Below, piece by piece: positions 1-8,686 of a DNA stretch of 64,000 nucleotides. The stretch is from Thermoproteota archaeon. Its GTDB lineage: Archaea; Thermoproteota; Thermoprotei_A; EX4484-217-1; JAPDJV01. A program made the translations under genes and the position numbers. Position 1 is the stretch's first letter; each line of letters starts with the position of its first letter. The stretch is from positions 21,277-85,276 of the forward strand of contig JAPDJV010000004.1 of the NCBI GenBank assembly GCA_029258925.1, read 5' to 3'. Under the pieces are notes generated by a model. It made no database searches and had not been told where the DNA came from. It worked only from the letters and a program-made list of their open reading frames with translations.

Positions 1-776
1 AAATAGTTTCGCTCCCAGTTGCTGTGGGAGTGGGAGAAATACGTATGGAGCACGGAGTAATACCTGCTCCAGCCCCGGCAACGCTGGAGATAATAAGCTT
101 GAAGAACATTCCATTCCTGCTTAAAAACGTTAACGCGGAGCTTGCAACACCGACGGGAGTAGCGCTTCTAGCATCAATAGTAGACGTGTTCGCGGACAAT
201 TTGCCTGTAGTAAGCGTTGAGAAAGTAGGTTATGGTGCTGGATGCAAAGATATTAAGAGAATACCAAACGTTCTAAGAGTTTTCACAGCCAGAACTCTTG
301 GAACCAGCATGATTGAGCCTATAGTAGTGCTTGAAACAAACGTGGACGACACTCCTGGCGAAGTAATAGGACATGCTGTGGACAAGCTTTTAATGGAGGG
401 AGCGCTGGACGTCCAAGTACTGTTCTCCCTTGGGAAAAAGAACAGGCCATTCCATATAATACAAGTATTAGCTAAGCCGGGTATGGAGGAGAAGCTTGCC
501 AAAATATTGATGAGGGAAACAGGGACTCTCGGGGTTAGAGTACATGAAATATACAGGTACGTTGCTGATAGAGTAGAAAAACCCATAGACATCGAGATTA
601 GAGGGAAGAAGTACGAGCTTAGAATTAAGGAGTCTAAGCTTGAAACAGGCGAAATCGTCAACGTGAAACCCGAATACGACGATCTGAAAAAGATATCTGA
701 GGAAACAGGCGTTCCATTATCTAGGCTGAGAGCTAGCGTATTGAGGAAGGTCCTCGGAGGAGAATTTGGGAACTAG
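1..776 (+). CDS. larC: LarC, nickel-pincer cofactor biosynthesis protein (5'-truncated by window edge)
   Basis: This is the C-terminal part of LarC (DUF111 family), which inserts nickel into the pyridinium pincer cofactor used by LarA-type enzymes. The track starts at a GTG at 24, but the frame is open to the window edge and reads a LarC-like IVSLPVAVGVGEI before the track start, so the gene begins outside the window. Visible landmarks are the HGVIPAPAPATLE segment and the C-terminal domain opening VLETNVDDTPGEVIGHAVDK, followed by GKKNRPFHIIQVL. A stand-alone paralogue of that C-terminal domain lies 2 kb downstream on the other strand, and a LarA-like protein lies at 39-40.5 kb. The family assignment is firm; its client enzyme is inference. 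Confidence 0.9.
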   Translation, partial: IVSLPVAVGVGEIRMEHGVIPAPAPATLEIISLKNIPFLLKNVNAELATPTGVALLASIVDVFADNLPVVSVEKVGYGAGCKDIKRIPNVLRVFTARTLGTSMIEPIVVLETNVDDTPGEVIGHAVDKLLMEGALDVQVLFSLGKKNRPFHIIQVLAKPGMEEKLAKILMRETGTLGVRVHEIYRYVADRVEKPIDIEIRGKKYELRIKESKLETGEIVNVKPEYDDLKKISEETGVPLSRLRASVLRKVLGGEFGN

Positions 777-865
777 ATTTGAAAAAGGTTTGAATTTTAA
801 AAGTTTAAGCATATTTCTTCTTTTAGGTGTTACTAGTCTATTTTGAAGGTGTTAACACAAATTTA

Positions 866-878
866 ATTTATTTTTAAA
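866..878 (+). promoter_or_regulatory. TATA-like box for the 608-aa gene
   Basis: An AT-only run (tttatttttaaac) sits about 25-30 bases before a plausible transcript start near 897. It precedes the GAGGT ribosome site at 906-910 and the TTG start at 918. Confidence 0.35.
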
Positions 879-917
879 CTATAGTTAAAAAATAGAAATT
901 GTGCAGAGGTTATAAAA

Positions 918-2744
918 TTGGAGTTTGAACGTGAAAAAGTTATTCTAGCCGCCACCATGGCGGCAACATTTAAGCCCGATTTAATGACCAACGATAAAAT
1001 AGAAGCTGCAACAAGGGGACATGGAACTCTAGTTATACCCGTCCTATGCGCTGCCAACTCTATAGCAGAAGACATTTTGAGAGGCATAGACGTAAAACTT
1101 GTTGACGCGTCAGCACCGGAAATACCGCTCGACATAATTGTTGAGAGAGCTATTAAAGCAGCTAAAAACGCGGGGGCATCGCCTGAAAACGCGGCTCTAA
1201 TAGTTGCAGCACTAGCATACTTCTCAGGTGCAGCGGCTAGAGCAGGAGTTCCAATGGCTAACAGGAAGCTTGGAGCACTTGCAAGAATACATGCTGGAGC
1301 ATGCAGGACGAGCGCGATTGCCCTAGTAACAAACAAGTTTACTCATAGAATACCAGCATTCCCAGCTTACAAAGCAGTATACGAGCTTCTACTCGAGAAG
1401 AAGCTTACGAGAGTTGACGGTGCAAAGCTTCCACCATTCATAGCTGGCGGAGCAATATATGGTCACAGCGCTCTAGGAGAAGACATTAACGTCCCGGAGC
1501 TAGCGAAGAACGCTGCGAAAGTGGCAACAGAGGCAATGATGAAGGCTATGGAGGGTGCTGGGATAACAGCATACCCCCTCTGGCCAGCTCTAATAGGTGC
1601 AGCAGTAACTATGGAAATAGTTCACCCAGACTCCTTCCTAGGAGAAGAGTATGGTCCATTCGGGACCGTTGACTCAGCTTATGCTGCAGGCTTAGGCGCA
1701 GTTGAAGCAGCTAAGCTACCTGCTAAAATACATGTTAGAGGTACTGGAGAAGAATTCGACACCGCGAAGGTTATAGGGGACTTCGGGCTGATATTGAAGG
1801 ATATTGGAGGGCCATCCGTAATCGGCTCAATGGCATTGAACGAAATATTCGCTGGATTCCAGGAGTCAGCTATAATTGGAGCAGGCTTCTCAGGCGGACC
1901 GGTCAACCCGCCGCTGGGACACCTATGCGGAGATGTTGTTCCAGCAATAAGGCTACTATTGAAGCATGGAGGAGACGTGTATAAGGCAGCCGAGGACGTC
2001 AAGAAGTACAAGTTAGAATCTTTCATAGATCCCGAGATGGCTCTGTGTGCTCTAAACACTATTGCTAGGAAAGCGGAGGAGGTCATGAGAGGCCCAGTAA
2101 CTAGAACACTGATATTGGCAAGCGAGGACACTAGGGATAGGGCAATCTATAGGAGAGCTGTGAAGGCATACGAGATGATTAAGGCTGGGAAGAGCGTTGA
2201 GGAAGTTGCTAGAGTTCTAGACGAGGAGAGGAAGGAGTATGTTGAGAAGAGGGGTTCAATGATACTATCCGCTTTCACAGGGAAGAAGATAGAGTTGAAG
2301 TTCACCGAGCTGAGACCACAAGCCAGGAGGAAGGATCCGTTCACGAAGAAGTACTGGGGATTCGACTCCTACATAAGCTACGATGTAGTGATAGAGGATA
2401 AGAAGTATCACATCGAAAACCTTTCAGCTAAAGCAGTACCGGAATACGTGTTGGAAGGTAAGGGTGCAGAAGACCCGCTCTACGGTCTAGCACTGTTCGC
2501 TGGAGCAGTTATTGCCCAGGAACTCCAGTACATTGGGCACACAATAATAAACGTCACTGTTCCAGCAGCAGTAGCAGCAATATTAGGCTTAGATCCAAAG
2601 GAGGCTGCTAAGGCAGCTGAGAGGGGAGCATACTTAACTAGGGCAATACCAGGAGCAAAGGAGAACGCTAAGGAAGTTGCGAGAATAGCCAAGAAAATAT
2701 ACGAGGCTCTCCTACAGGAGAAGCACGAAATCCTCCCACCCTAA
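918..2744 (+). CDS. Uncharacterised 608-aa soluble protein, family not recognised
   Basis: I do not recognise this family. It is a full-length 608-residue, Ala/Gly-rich protein with no signal peptide and no clear membrane segment. The TTG start at 918 is supported by GAGGT 7 bases upstream. Conserved-looking glycine-rich stretches include GPFGTVDSAYAAGLGA (about 245-260), GDFGLILKDIGGPSVIG (about 287-303) and GAGFSGGPVNPPLGHLCGD (about 322-340). The C-terminal third has a charged helical section (about 395-460) and then a strand-rich segment. It follows larC in the same direction after 141 bases that contain a promoter-like sequence, so it is probably transcribed separately. The codon use looks like that of native genes. 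An enzymatic role is likely from the glycine loops but cannot be named. Confidence 0.85.
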   Translation: MEFEREKVILAATMAATFKPDLMTNDKIEAATRGHGTLVIPVLCAANSIAEDILRGIDVKLVDASAPEIPLDIIVERAIKAAKNAGASPENAALIVAALAYFSGAAARAGVPMANRKLGALARIHAGACRTSAIALVTNKFTHRIPAFPAYKAVYELLLEKKLTRVDGAKLPPFIAGGAIYGHSALGEDINVPELAKNAAKVATEAMMKAMEGAGITAYPLWPALIGAAVTMEIVHPDSFLGEEYGPFGTVDSAYAAGLGAVEAAKLPAKIHVRGTGEEFDTAKVIGDFGLILKDIGGPSVIGSMALNEIFAGFQESAIIGAGFSGGPVNPPLGHLCGDVVPAIRLLLKHGGDVYKAAEDVKKYKLESFIDPEMALCALNTIARKAEEVMRGPVTRTLILASEDTRDRAIYRRAVKAYEMIKAGKSVEEVARVLDEERKEYVEKRGSMILSAFTGKKIELKFTELRPQARRKDPFTKKYWGFDSYISYDVVIEDKKYHIENLSAKAVPEYVLEGKGAEDPLYGLALFAGAVIAQELQYIGHTIINVTVPAAVAAILGLDPKEAAKAAERGAYLTRAIPGAKENAKEVARIAKKIYEALLQEKHEILPP

Positions 2745-2750
2745 CCTTTT

Positions 2751-3227
2751 TTAAATATTTACCTCAAGCATGCCGCTTAGAGCAGCTGACTCAACAATCC
2801 TCTTCATAAGTCTAATAGGCTTTATCACGCCTCTCTCACTTAAAATTCTACTGAGCCTAACCAGGTCGTCGAACTCCGCTTTAACGAACACTACTTCACC
2901 CTTATGGTAAACTCTTTTAACACGCACAGCCTCCTCCACCCCAGCCCTGCTACACTTAACAGTAACGTTGACAAAATCAAATGGTATACTATGATGAGCA
3001 CACTCGATAACCCTGTAACCAGTGATCCCAAGCTCTCTCACCAACACTTCAACAACACCATCAACGTGCTCTTCGTCGACATCTATGAGAACAACATAAC
3101 TTGGCCTATTCTTCTTCGAAATAGAGGGGATAACGTTTATACTGTTCACCTTAAGGGAACTCGATAATTGAATTAAGTGTCCTATCGACTCACCCGTAGT
3201 GCTGTCAACACTTATTACCAGAAACAT
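2751..3227 (-). CDS. Stand-alone LarC C-terminal-domain paralogue
   Basis: The protein matches only the C-terminal domain of LarC. It opens VISVDSTTGESIGHLIQ, against VLETNVDDTPGEVIGHAV in the LarC at the left edge, and shares SKKNRPSYVVLI, REL.ITGYRV and the VFVKAEFDDLVRLS block (VNVKPEYDDLKKIS in LarC). The track begins at a TTG (3242), but the ATG at 3227 has GAGG about 8 bases upstream, so I use it (158 aa). The N-terminal LarC domain is missing. In some bacteria LarC is made as LarC1/LarC2 by frameshifting; here the lone half is a second, diverged copy converging on the 608-aa gene. It may be a regulator or an accessory of nickel insertion, or serve an unrelated CTP-dependent step. Confidence 0.7.
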   Translation of the reverse strand: MFLVISVDSTTGESIGHLIQLSSSLKVNSINVIPSISKKNRPSYVVLIDVDEEHVDGVVEVLVRELGITGYRVIECAHHSIPFDFVNVTVKCSRAGVEEAVRVKRVYHKGEVVFVKAEFDDLVRLSRILSERGVIKPIRLMKRIVESAALSGMLEVNI

Positions 3228-3662
3228 CAATATCTTCCTCAATTAAAAGTCAACTGGACAGTATTTAAGGTTAATCAGCACCCTCAAGTTCAAAAAGCAT
3301 GCAACTGAGGGAGCCTGAGAGAATCTATGGATACAATGAGTTGATGTTTAAATTTATGTTAAGTATAAGGACGTGCTTAACTCCTACACACCTAAAGCAC
3401 GTGTTAATAATGAACTGTCATAGACACGTATGTTAAAAGCATGTTATGAAGTAACGTATTGGTGTGTCTTCGCCTCATCGCAACGCTCCAATAATTTTTG
3501 TTCACACACAATCCTTGTATGATCTTTTAAATATTGAAGTGTTTCAATAAATTTTTCTACATATTAGCATCTTGAAATAAATTTATTTTTATTGCATAAA
3601 TAGAGCATTTTTGGAAAAATTTTTAAATTTGAATTCTGTTGTATACTTAGAGGAGAAAAACT
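3228..3662. other. Intergenic region, 435 bases
   Basis: AT-rich and without a credible ORF. It holds the start region of the LarC-like paralogue on the left and a TATA-like run (ttttaaattt at 3621-3630) plus a GAGGAG ribosome site before the next gene on the right. I see no repeat or structured RNA. Confidence 0.5.
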
Positions 3663-3962
3663 GTGTTATTTTTAGCATACTGGGAACTGAACTCGGATAA
3701 GGACATAAGGGAAGTGGCCAAACTGGCAGGAGAGCTCACCAAGAGTGGGAAGTGGCCGGCTAAAGGCGTGAAGATACATGTATACACTATTACTCCAAGT
3801 ATTCCACAGTGGGGTGTAACAATAGTTGAGGGTGAAAGCGAGGAGCAACTGTTCAATAATCTACTAGCGTGGATAACTGCCAAGCCCGGAATCTTCAAGA
3901 CATATGAAATTGCCCCGGCACTACCCGTGGAGAAAGCCATTCCCCTAGCATTTAAATATTAA
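3663..3962 (+). CDS. DUF3303-like small protein
   Basis: This 99-aa protein resembles the DUF3303 family: a short ferredoxin-like alpha/beta fold beginning MLFLAYWELN, then GVKIHVYTITPS, GVTIVEGESEEQLFNNLLAW and PGIFKTYEIAPALPVEKAIPL. The GTG start at 3663 has a strong GAGGAG ribosome site 8 bases upstream and a TATA-like run about 40 bases upstream. The gene is monocistronic. The function of the family is not known to me. Confidence 0.7.
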   Translation: MLFLAYWELNSDKDIREVAKLAGELTKSGKWPAKGVKIHVYTITPSIPQWGVTIVEGESEEQLFNNLLAWITAKPGIFKTYEIAPALPVEKAIPLAFKY

Positions 3963-4080
3963 GGCTATCCATGCCTTAACTCTTTTTATAATAATAAAAA
4001 ATAATATTCTTCTCTCTAAACGTCGACAGTCTCCCCGAGTTACATGATTATTTCAAGTCTAACCACATGTTCTCCAGCGT

Positions 4081-5795
4081 TTAAGATTTTTCCGCCACTA
4101 TTTGTGTTAGAGACCTCTTCCTCACTTCTTCTAGCAATATTTTAGTGAATTCCTCTAACGGCATATCCTTGACCTGTATGTTGCCTCTGCCTCTAATAGT
4201 TACAGTATTGTTCTCAGCTTCTCTTCTCCCAACCAGTACTATGTAGGGTATTGCCTCATCGTATGCTCTCTTAATCCTCTTACTCAGCGTTTCCTCCCCG
4301 AAGTCTGTGTCGACTCTAATTCCATTACTTCTGAGGTATCCTGCAACTTTTTCAGCGTAGGGGATTATGTCTCTGCTGACAGGTATGACTCTTGCTTGGA
4401 TCGGAGATATCCATGTTGGAAGTCTTCCGCTGAAGTTCTCCAGAATTATTGCCATGAATCTCTCTATGCTTCCCAGGAGTGCCCTGTGGATCATTACAGG
4501 CCTCTTCTTCGACCCGTCTCTATCAACATATGTTAAATCGAATCTTTGAGGCAGGGCGAAGTCCACTTGTATCGTGCTGCACTGCCACCATCTTCCGAGG
4601 CTGTCCCTGAAGTATATGTCTATTTTGGGACCGTAGAAAGCCCCCTCTCCCTCCTTGACTTCGTAGGGTAGTCCGAGCTCCTCCAAGCTTTCCATGAGGA
4701 CTTTGGTCGCCTTCTCCCACATCTCCTCGGTGCCGATGTATTCCTCAGGCCTTGTTGAAACATAGATTTTAATGTCTTCGCCGCTGAAACCGAATATCTT
4801 GAGCACTCCCATGACTTCCACGATTATGTTCTTCACTTCCTCGCCAACCTGGTCTTCTCTGAGAAACGCGTGTCCATCGTCCTGGGTGAATCCTCTAAGT
4901 CTTAGTAGACCGTAGAGTTCGCCTCTCTTCTCCCACCTATAGACTGTTCCGAACTCGCTTAGCTTCACTGGTAGGTCACGGTAGCTTCTAGGCTTAGACT
5001 TGTAGATTAATATGTGGCCGGGACAGTTCATAGGCTTAATACCATATTCTTCCCCGCCTATTTCCGCTAGAACCATTTTATCCTTGTATAGATCGTAGTG
5101 GCCACTAATTTTCCACAGAAAAGCCCTGTAAACATGTGGCGTGTAGACTTCCCTGTATCCGAGCCTCTCATTAACCTCCCTAATAAGACCTATCAGTTCT
5201 TCTCTTATTATCTGGCCGCGTGGATGGTATATGACAAGTCCTTGACCAGCCTCCTCGTAGAAGCCGAAGAGGTCGAGTCTGCGACCCAGAACCCTATGGT
5301 CTCTCATACTGGCTTCTCTCAACCACTCCAAGTACTTTTCTAGTTCACTAGCAGACTTGAATGCTACACCAGATAGTCTGAGGAGTTTTAAGCCGGGTTG
5401 TGGAGTGTGTGCGGAGATGTTGAGTATTTTAATTGCTCCAACCTTCTCAGGGGAGATCTCCACGTCTGGCTCAATATATGCATGGAATTCTCCAACTCTG
5501 TAGACACGGGTTCTCCCGAGAAATTCTACTAAGGGCTCTACTTCACTGCGGGCTTCAACTATTTCAATATCTCTCTCCTCGGCCTCAATGACCTTCAACT
5601 CTATTGCTTTAGAATCCTCCTCGCTGAGCCAGCTGTCTCCAACCGGTAAGAAATCGCAGTTGAAGCCTCTATCAGATATGCTTGAACCTAACGGCTTGAA
5701 TTTTCCTTTGAAAAGCTCCGCGACAGCGTATTGTAGAAGTATTGATGCTCTAGCTAGGATTTGATAGTCTAGAAGGATTTCGATGTTTGGTGCAT
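4081..5795 (-). CDS. thrS: Threonyl-tRNA synthetase, crenarchaeal type (5' end out of frame with its ATG)
   Basis: Class II synthetase that charges tRNA-Thr. Visible are the catalytic zinc and active-site segments [37 protein letters not shown] and [13 protein letters not shown], then the anticodon-binding domain. The ORF track starts at a TTG (5598), but the same frame stays open for about 66 more codons ([19 protein letters not shown] to [15 protein letters not shown]), which align with the N-terminus of Sulfolobus-type ThrS. That stretch has no ATG, GTG or TTG. The only good start, an ATG at 5795-5793 preceded by GGTGATCC (an exact match to the 16S 3' end), is offset by one base. Either one base is missing in the sequence or the gene uses recoding. 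The end at 5795 is my inferred true start. Confidence 0.88.
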
Positions 5796-5949
5796 TGGAT
5801 CACCACTCTGAACATTATGGGAAGCTAGTATTAAAACCCTATGCTACAGACCCCGCAATTTAAAACACTTGGTATTGGAGAAGTTCTTGAAAACCCTTTA
5901 ATCCCCTCAAAACTTGTATATGCAATGTCTGGGCGCTCTGTTTAAGCTA

Positions 5950-6843
5950 TTATTTCTTCGCTTCTTTAACCAAGTACTCCACTATTTTGCCTGCAATGTT
6001 CACTCTGGATACTGACTGAATGCCTTTCCAACCAGGCTGACTGTTCACTTCGAGAACACGATACTCTCCTCCATGTTCAACTATGTCTACACCAGCTATT
6101 CTGCAACCTATTATTTCAGCAGACCTCACCGCGAGCTCTCTGAGTTCCCCGGATGGTTTGAAGGGTTCCGGTATTGCCCCCCTAGCAATATTAGTCTTCC
6201 ACTCCCCGCGCTTAACTTGTCTCCTAATCATTGATGCCACTACTTCCCCGTCTATCACAAATAATCTCAGATCTCTGCCCCCATGCTCTATGAATGGCTG
6301 CATATATGCTACTTTATGTATGAACTGTAGTTCTCCAAGTATTCTCCAAGCCTCATCGGGCTTCTCAATGAGCATTGAACCCAGGCCCCTGGATCCGAAC
6401 AGCGGTTTCAAGACCAGTTTGTTTTTCAGCTTGTCCACGTAGTTCATGGCAGCTCTGGGATTCTCTGTCACGAAGGTTTCGGGTACAGGTATGCCGTTCC
6501 TGGCTAGAACATGTAGTGTTCTAAACTTGTTTAATGCTATTTCAATAGAGCTCGGGGGATTGATTATTGGGATCCCATAATCTTCTAGGCCGTGTAGGAA
6601 GTCTAGTCTGAACATTGCTTCGTCGAGACTGCACTTCCCCAATGGTCTAACAAATCCAATGCCTAGCTCCTCAACTAAGTTAATTGTCTTATAGATGAAT
6701 ACCGTTTTCCCGCCGACTATGTGGGCACTAAGCCTCTTATAGCTTATTGGAACACATTTATGCCCCTTGTTCTCAGCCGCCCTACGTATACTATTAGTGG
6801 CCCATCCATTAATGTTCCTAGTGAAGACGCCTATTACTACCAT
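5950..6843 (-). CDS. RimK-type ATP-grasp glutamate ligase (MptN/CofF-like)
   Basis: A 297-aa ATP-grasp ligase of the RimK family. Markers are NPPSSIEIALNKFRTLHVL, the ATP-lysine segment LVLKPLFGSRGLGS, the RDLRLFVIDGEVVASMIRR block and the metal-binding end EVNSQPGWKGIQ. Family members attach alpha-linked glutamate to tetrahydromethanopterin (MptN) or coenzyme F420 (CofF). It is the last gene of the C1 operon, 29 bases after mch, with a GGTGGGG ribosome site before the ATG. Both the H4MPT and F420 enzymes of the operon would benefit, so context does not separate the two substrates. MptN is my first choice because the neighbours are mostly H4MPT enzymes. Confidence 0.8.
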   Translation of the reverse strand: MVVIGVFTRNINGWATNSIRRAAENKGHKCVPISYKRLSAHIVGGKTVFIYKTINLVEELGIGFVRPLGKCSLDEAMFRLDFLHGLEDYGIPIINPPSSIEIALNKFRTLHVLARNGIPVPETFVTENPRAAMNYVDKLKNKLVLKPLFGSRGLGSMLIEKPDEAWRILGELQFIHKVAYMQPFIEHGGRDLRLFVIDGEVVASMIRRQVKRGEWKTNIARGAIPEPFKPSGELRELAVRSAEIIGCRIAGVDIVEHGGEYRVLEVNSQPGWKGIQSVSRVNIAGKIVEYLVKEAKK

Positions 6844-6872
6844 TACCCCACCTACTCTAAATAAAAAATATT

Positions 6873-7832
6873 TTAATTTTCTTTTAATCCTATGCTTTCA
6901 AGGAATATTTTCGGATTCAGCTCTCCCGCCTGAATTGTTGCACCTGTTTCAACGTGTACGACTGCTATTTTAGCTGGAGCAAACAGCCCCGGATCGATTT
7001 TATAGAAGTCTCCGCCAGCTTCCTCGAATATTTTAGAGAATGGCTTACCGTAGGAGGGAGAATTCAGTGAAGGTGTTTTCTCAACTATTTTCTTAAGCTT
7101 ATAGAAATTCTCGTATGATATGTAGTAGTATGCTTCACCCATGTAGAGCTGTGCATCATTTGTTCTACCCATGGCCTCGACGAATCTGGGGTGTCCCGGG
7201 GCAACTGGTGCTCTCCCTATGCCGGATACGAAGGAGTTTAATGGGAGGCCTAGAGTGTGCATTTTATGTATGCCTGTCTCAACTATTCTAGCACTTATTT
7301 GAACGCTTCCAGAAATACTCCGAGTCGGAGTTACTATCATGTATAGTCCTTCAGGGGAGACGCCCGTGCTATTGCAAAGGTATTCAACCACTTCCTCACT
7401 GGGTAATTCAAGAGATTCTAAAACTATCACTGTCTCGCTGCTCTCATCAGCATAGTTTAGTTCGTCGAACAAATGCTTCGGTTTCTGGGAGAGTGCTCTA
7501 GCTGGACCGCTTCCCATAGCAAAATATTTCCCAACTCTTATAGACCAGCCAGCGTACTGGCTTGCCATGCAGGCTATTGGAGGATTGTCTGTTGAAACAG
7601 TTACGTATGGTATGATCTTACCCTCTAAATCGCCCAGTGTAACAGATACTTTGCCAAGTCCTCCCATGCAGACTTCGGCTACAAGTCTTCCCGCCTCTAA
7701 TCCGCCTCTAGCTCTCACTCCAGCATCTATGACTGTCGCACCCCTAATCTTCAACACATCTACTCGGAGCCTCCTAGCGTTGTCTAAGATTTTAGATATG
7801 ATCTCCATTGCAAGCCTGTTAACACTTACCAT
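6873..7832 (-). CDS. mch: Methenyl-H4MPT cyclohydrolase
   Basis: Interconverts 5-formyl- and 5,10-methenyl-tetrahydromethanopterin. The 319-aa length is normal for the family. The N-terminus MVSVNRLAMEIISKILDNA is the Mch signature, followed by GATVIDAGVRARGGLEAGR, STDNPPIACMASQYAGW and a Pro-Gly-rich GIGRAPVAPGHPRFVEAMGRTND. The ATG overlaps the end of fwdC by 7 bases, showing translational coupling. It sits between fwdC and the glutamate ligase in the operon, in functional sequence between Ftr and Mtd. Confidence 0.95.
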   Translation of the reverse strand: MVSVNRLAMEIISKILDNARRLRVDVLKIRGATVIDAGVRARGGLEAGRLVAEVCMGGLGKVSVTLGDLEGKIIPYVTVSTDNPPIACMASQYAGWSIRVGKYFAMGSGPARALSQKPKHLFDELNYADESSETVIVLESLELPSEEVVEYLCNSTGVSPEGLYMIVTPTRSISGSVQISARIVETGIHKMHTLGLPLNSFVSGIGRAPVAPGHPRFVEAMGRTNDAQLYMGEAYYYISYENFYKLKKIVEKTPSLNSPSYGKPFSKIFEEAGGDFYKIDPGLFAPAKIAVVHVETGATIQAGELNPKIFLESIGLKEN

Positions 7833-8674
7833 GCTTCTACACCACCTACTTCAAGTAATTCTGCCAATTCTTCAAGATACTTGTTTAAGTCTAGGTTTAA
7901 GTACAGTCTCCCCCTACCACCAACAACGCTGTCTCCTATCAACAACAATATTCTACCGGTTACAGCCCATTTCCCCACTTTCCCCTTACTTAAAACGCTG
8001 TCAGGGTGGAAGCTTGGAAGAATTCTTGGAACAACTCCCCCAATAACTATTTTACCTTTAACCATTCTTGCACCTGGCAATCCATTGCAGCCCCCTCTAA
8101 TAAATATTGATCCACCGATCATAGAGTATCCTGGCATTATCCCGGAGGATCCCTCGACAATTATTCTGCCCCCACTCATGCCCTCCCCTATGTAGGATCC
8201 AGCACTTCCATGTACTATGATCTCTCCTCCACTCATACCCTTACCGGGCTTCTCGCCTGGAAGCTTTGACCCTAAATGGTCGCCTGCATTCCCGAAAACC
8301 TCTATAATGCCGTCTTTCATCTTTGACCCAAGCCAGGAGTCCGCGTTTCCCCTAACAATCATCATCCCGCCTTTCATCTTGTATCCTAGGAAGCAACCTG
8401 CTTCTCCCTCAATAATTATTCTACCCTCACTCATCTTGTAGCCAACATACCTGATCTTATTACTGCTATCGATAATGAGTTCGACAGTGTCCTCGGGTTC
8501 AGGGCTACAGGAGACCTCGAATATTTCTCCTAACCTCAGCCTTGAATTCCCTTCCCAGACAGGTAGTTCGAGTATCTCCTTAATGCTCTTTCCCTTGATA
8601 TTATCTGGGCTCATACTTCTCGCGTCAACTGGTACGTGGAATTCCTTCTTGGGTTGAATAAAGTATCTTGGCAT
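7826..8674 (-). CDS. fwdC: Formylmethanofuran dehydrogenase subunit C
   Basis: Subunit C of the tungsten/molybdenum formylmethanofuran dehydrogenase. The middle is a run of GxxGxxM.GG repeats (GYKMSEGRIIIEG, GSKMKDGIIEVFG, GEGMSGGRIIVEG and more) forming the right-handed beta-helix shared with glutamate synthase C-terminal domains. The track start is a GTG at 8683, but AGGTG six bases before the ATG at 8674 favours that start (MPRYFIQPKK). It lies 12 bases after fwdA and overlaps mch. FwdC scaffolds subunits A and B of the complex, which binds methanofuran and carries out CO2 reduction. Confidence 0.93.
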   Translation of the reverse strand: MPRYFIQPKKEFHVPVDARSMSPDNIKGKSIKEILELPVWEGNSRLRLGEIFEVSCSPEPEDTVELIIDSSNKIRYVGYKMSEGRIIIEGEAGCFLGYKMKGGMMIVRGNADSWLGSKMKDGIIEVFGNAGDHLGSKLPGEKPGKGMSGGEIIVHGSAGSYIGEGMSGGRIIVEGSSGIMPGYSMIGGSIFIRGGCNGLPGARMVKGKIVIGGVVPRILPSFHPDSVLSKGKVGKWAVTGRILLLIGDSVVGGRGRLYLNLDLNKYLEELAELLEVGGVEAW

Positions 8675-8686
8675 GTACCGCACCTT

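Noticed and set aside
4523-4720. ORF of 65 aa on the minus strand inside thrS
   Set aside because: Overlaps a firmly assigned gene in another frame; a shadow ORF.
5596-5795. Programmed -1 frameshift at the start of thrS
   Set aside because: No slippery heptamer or downstream structure is visible in the short overlap; a missing base in the sequence is simpler, so recoding is not claimed.
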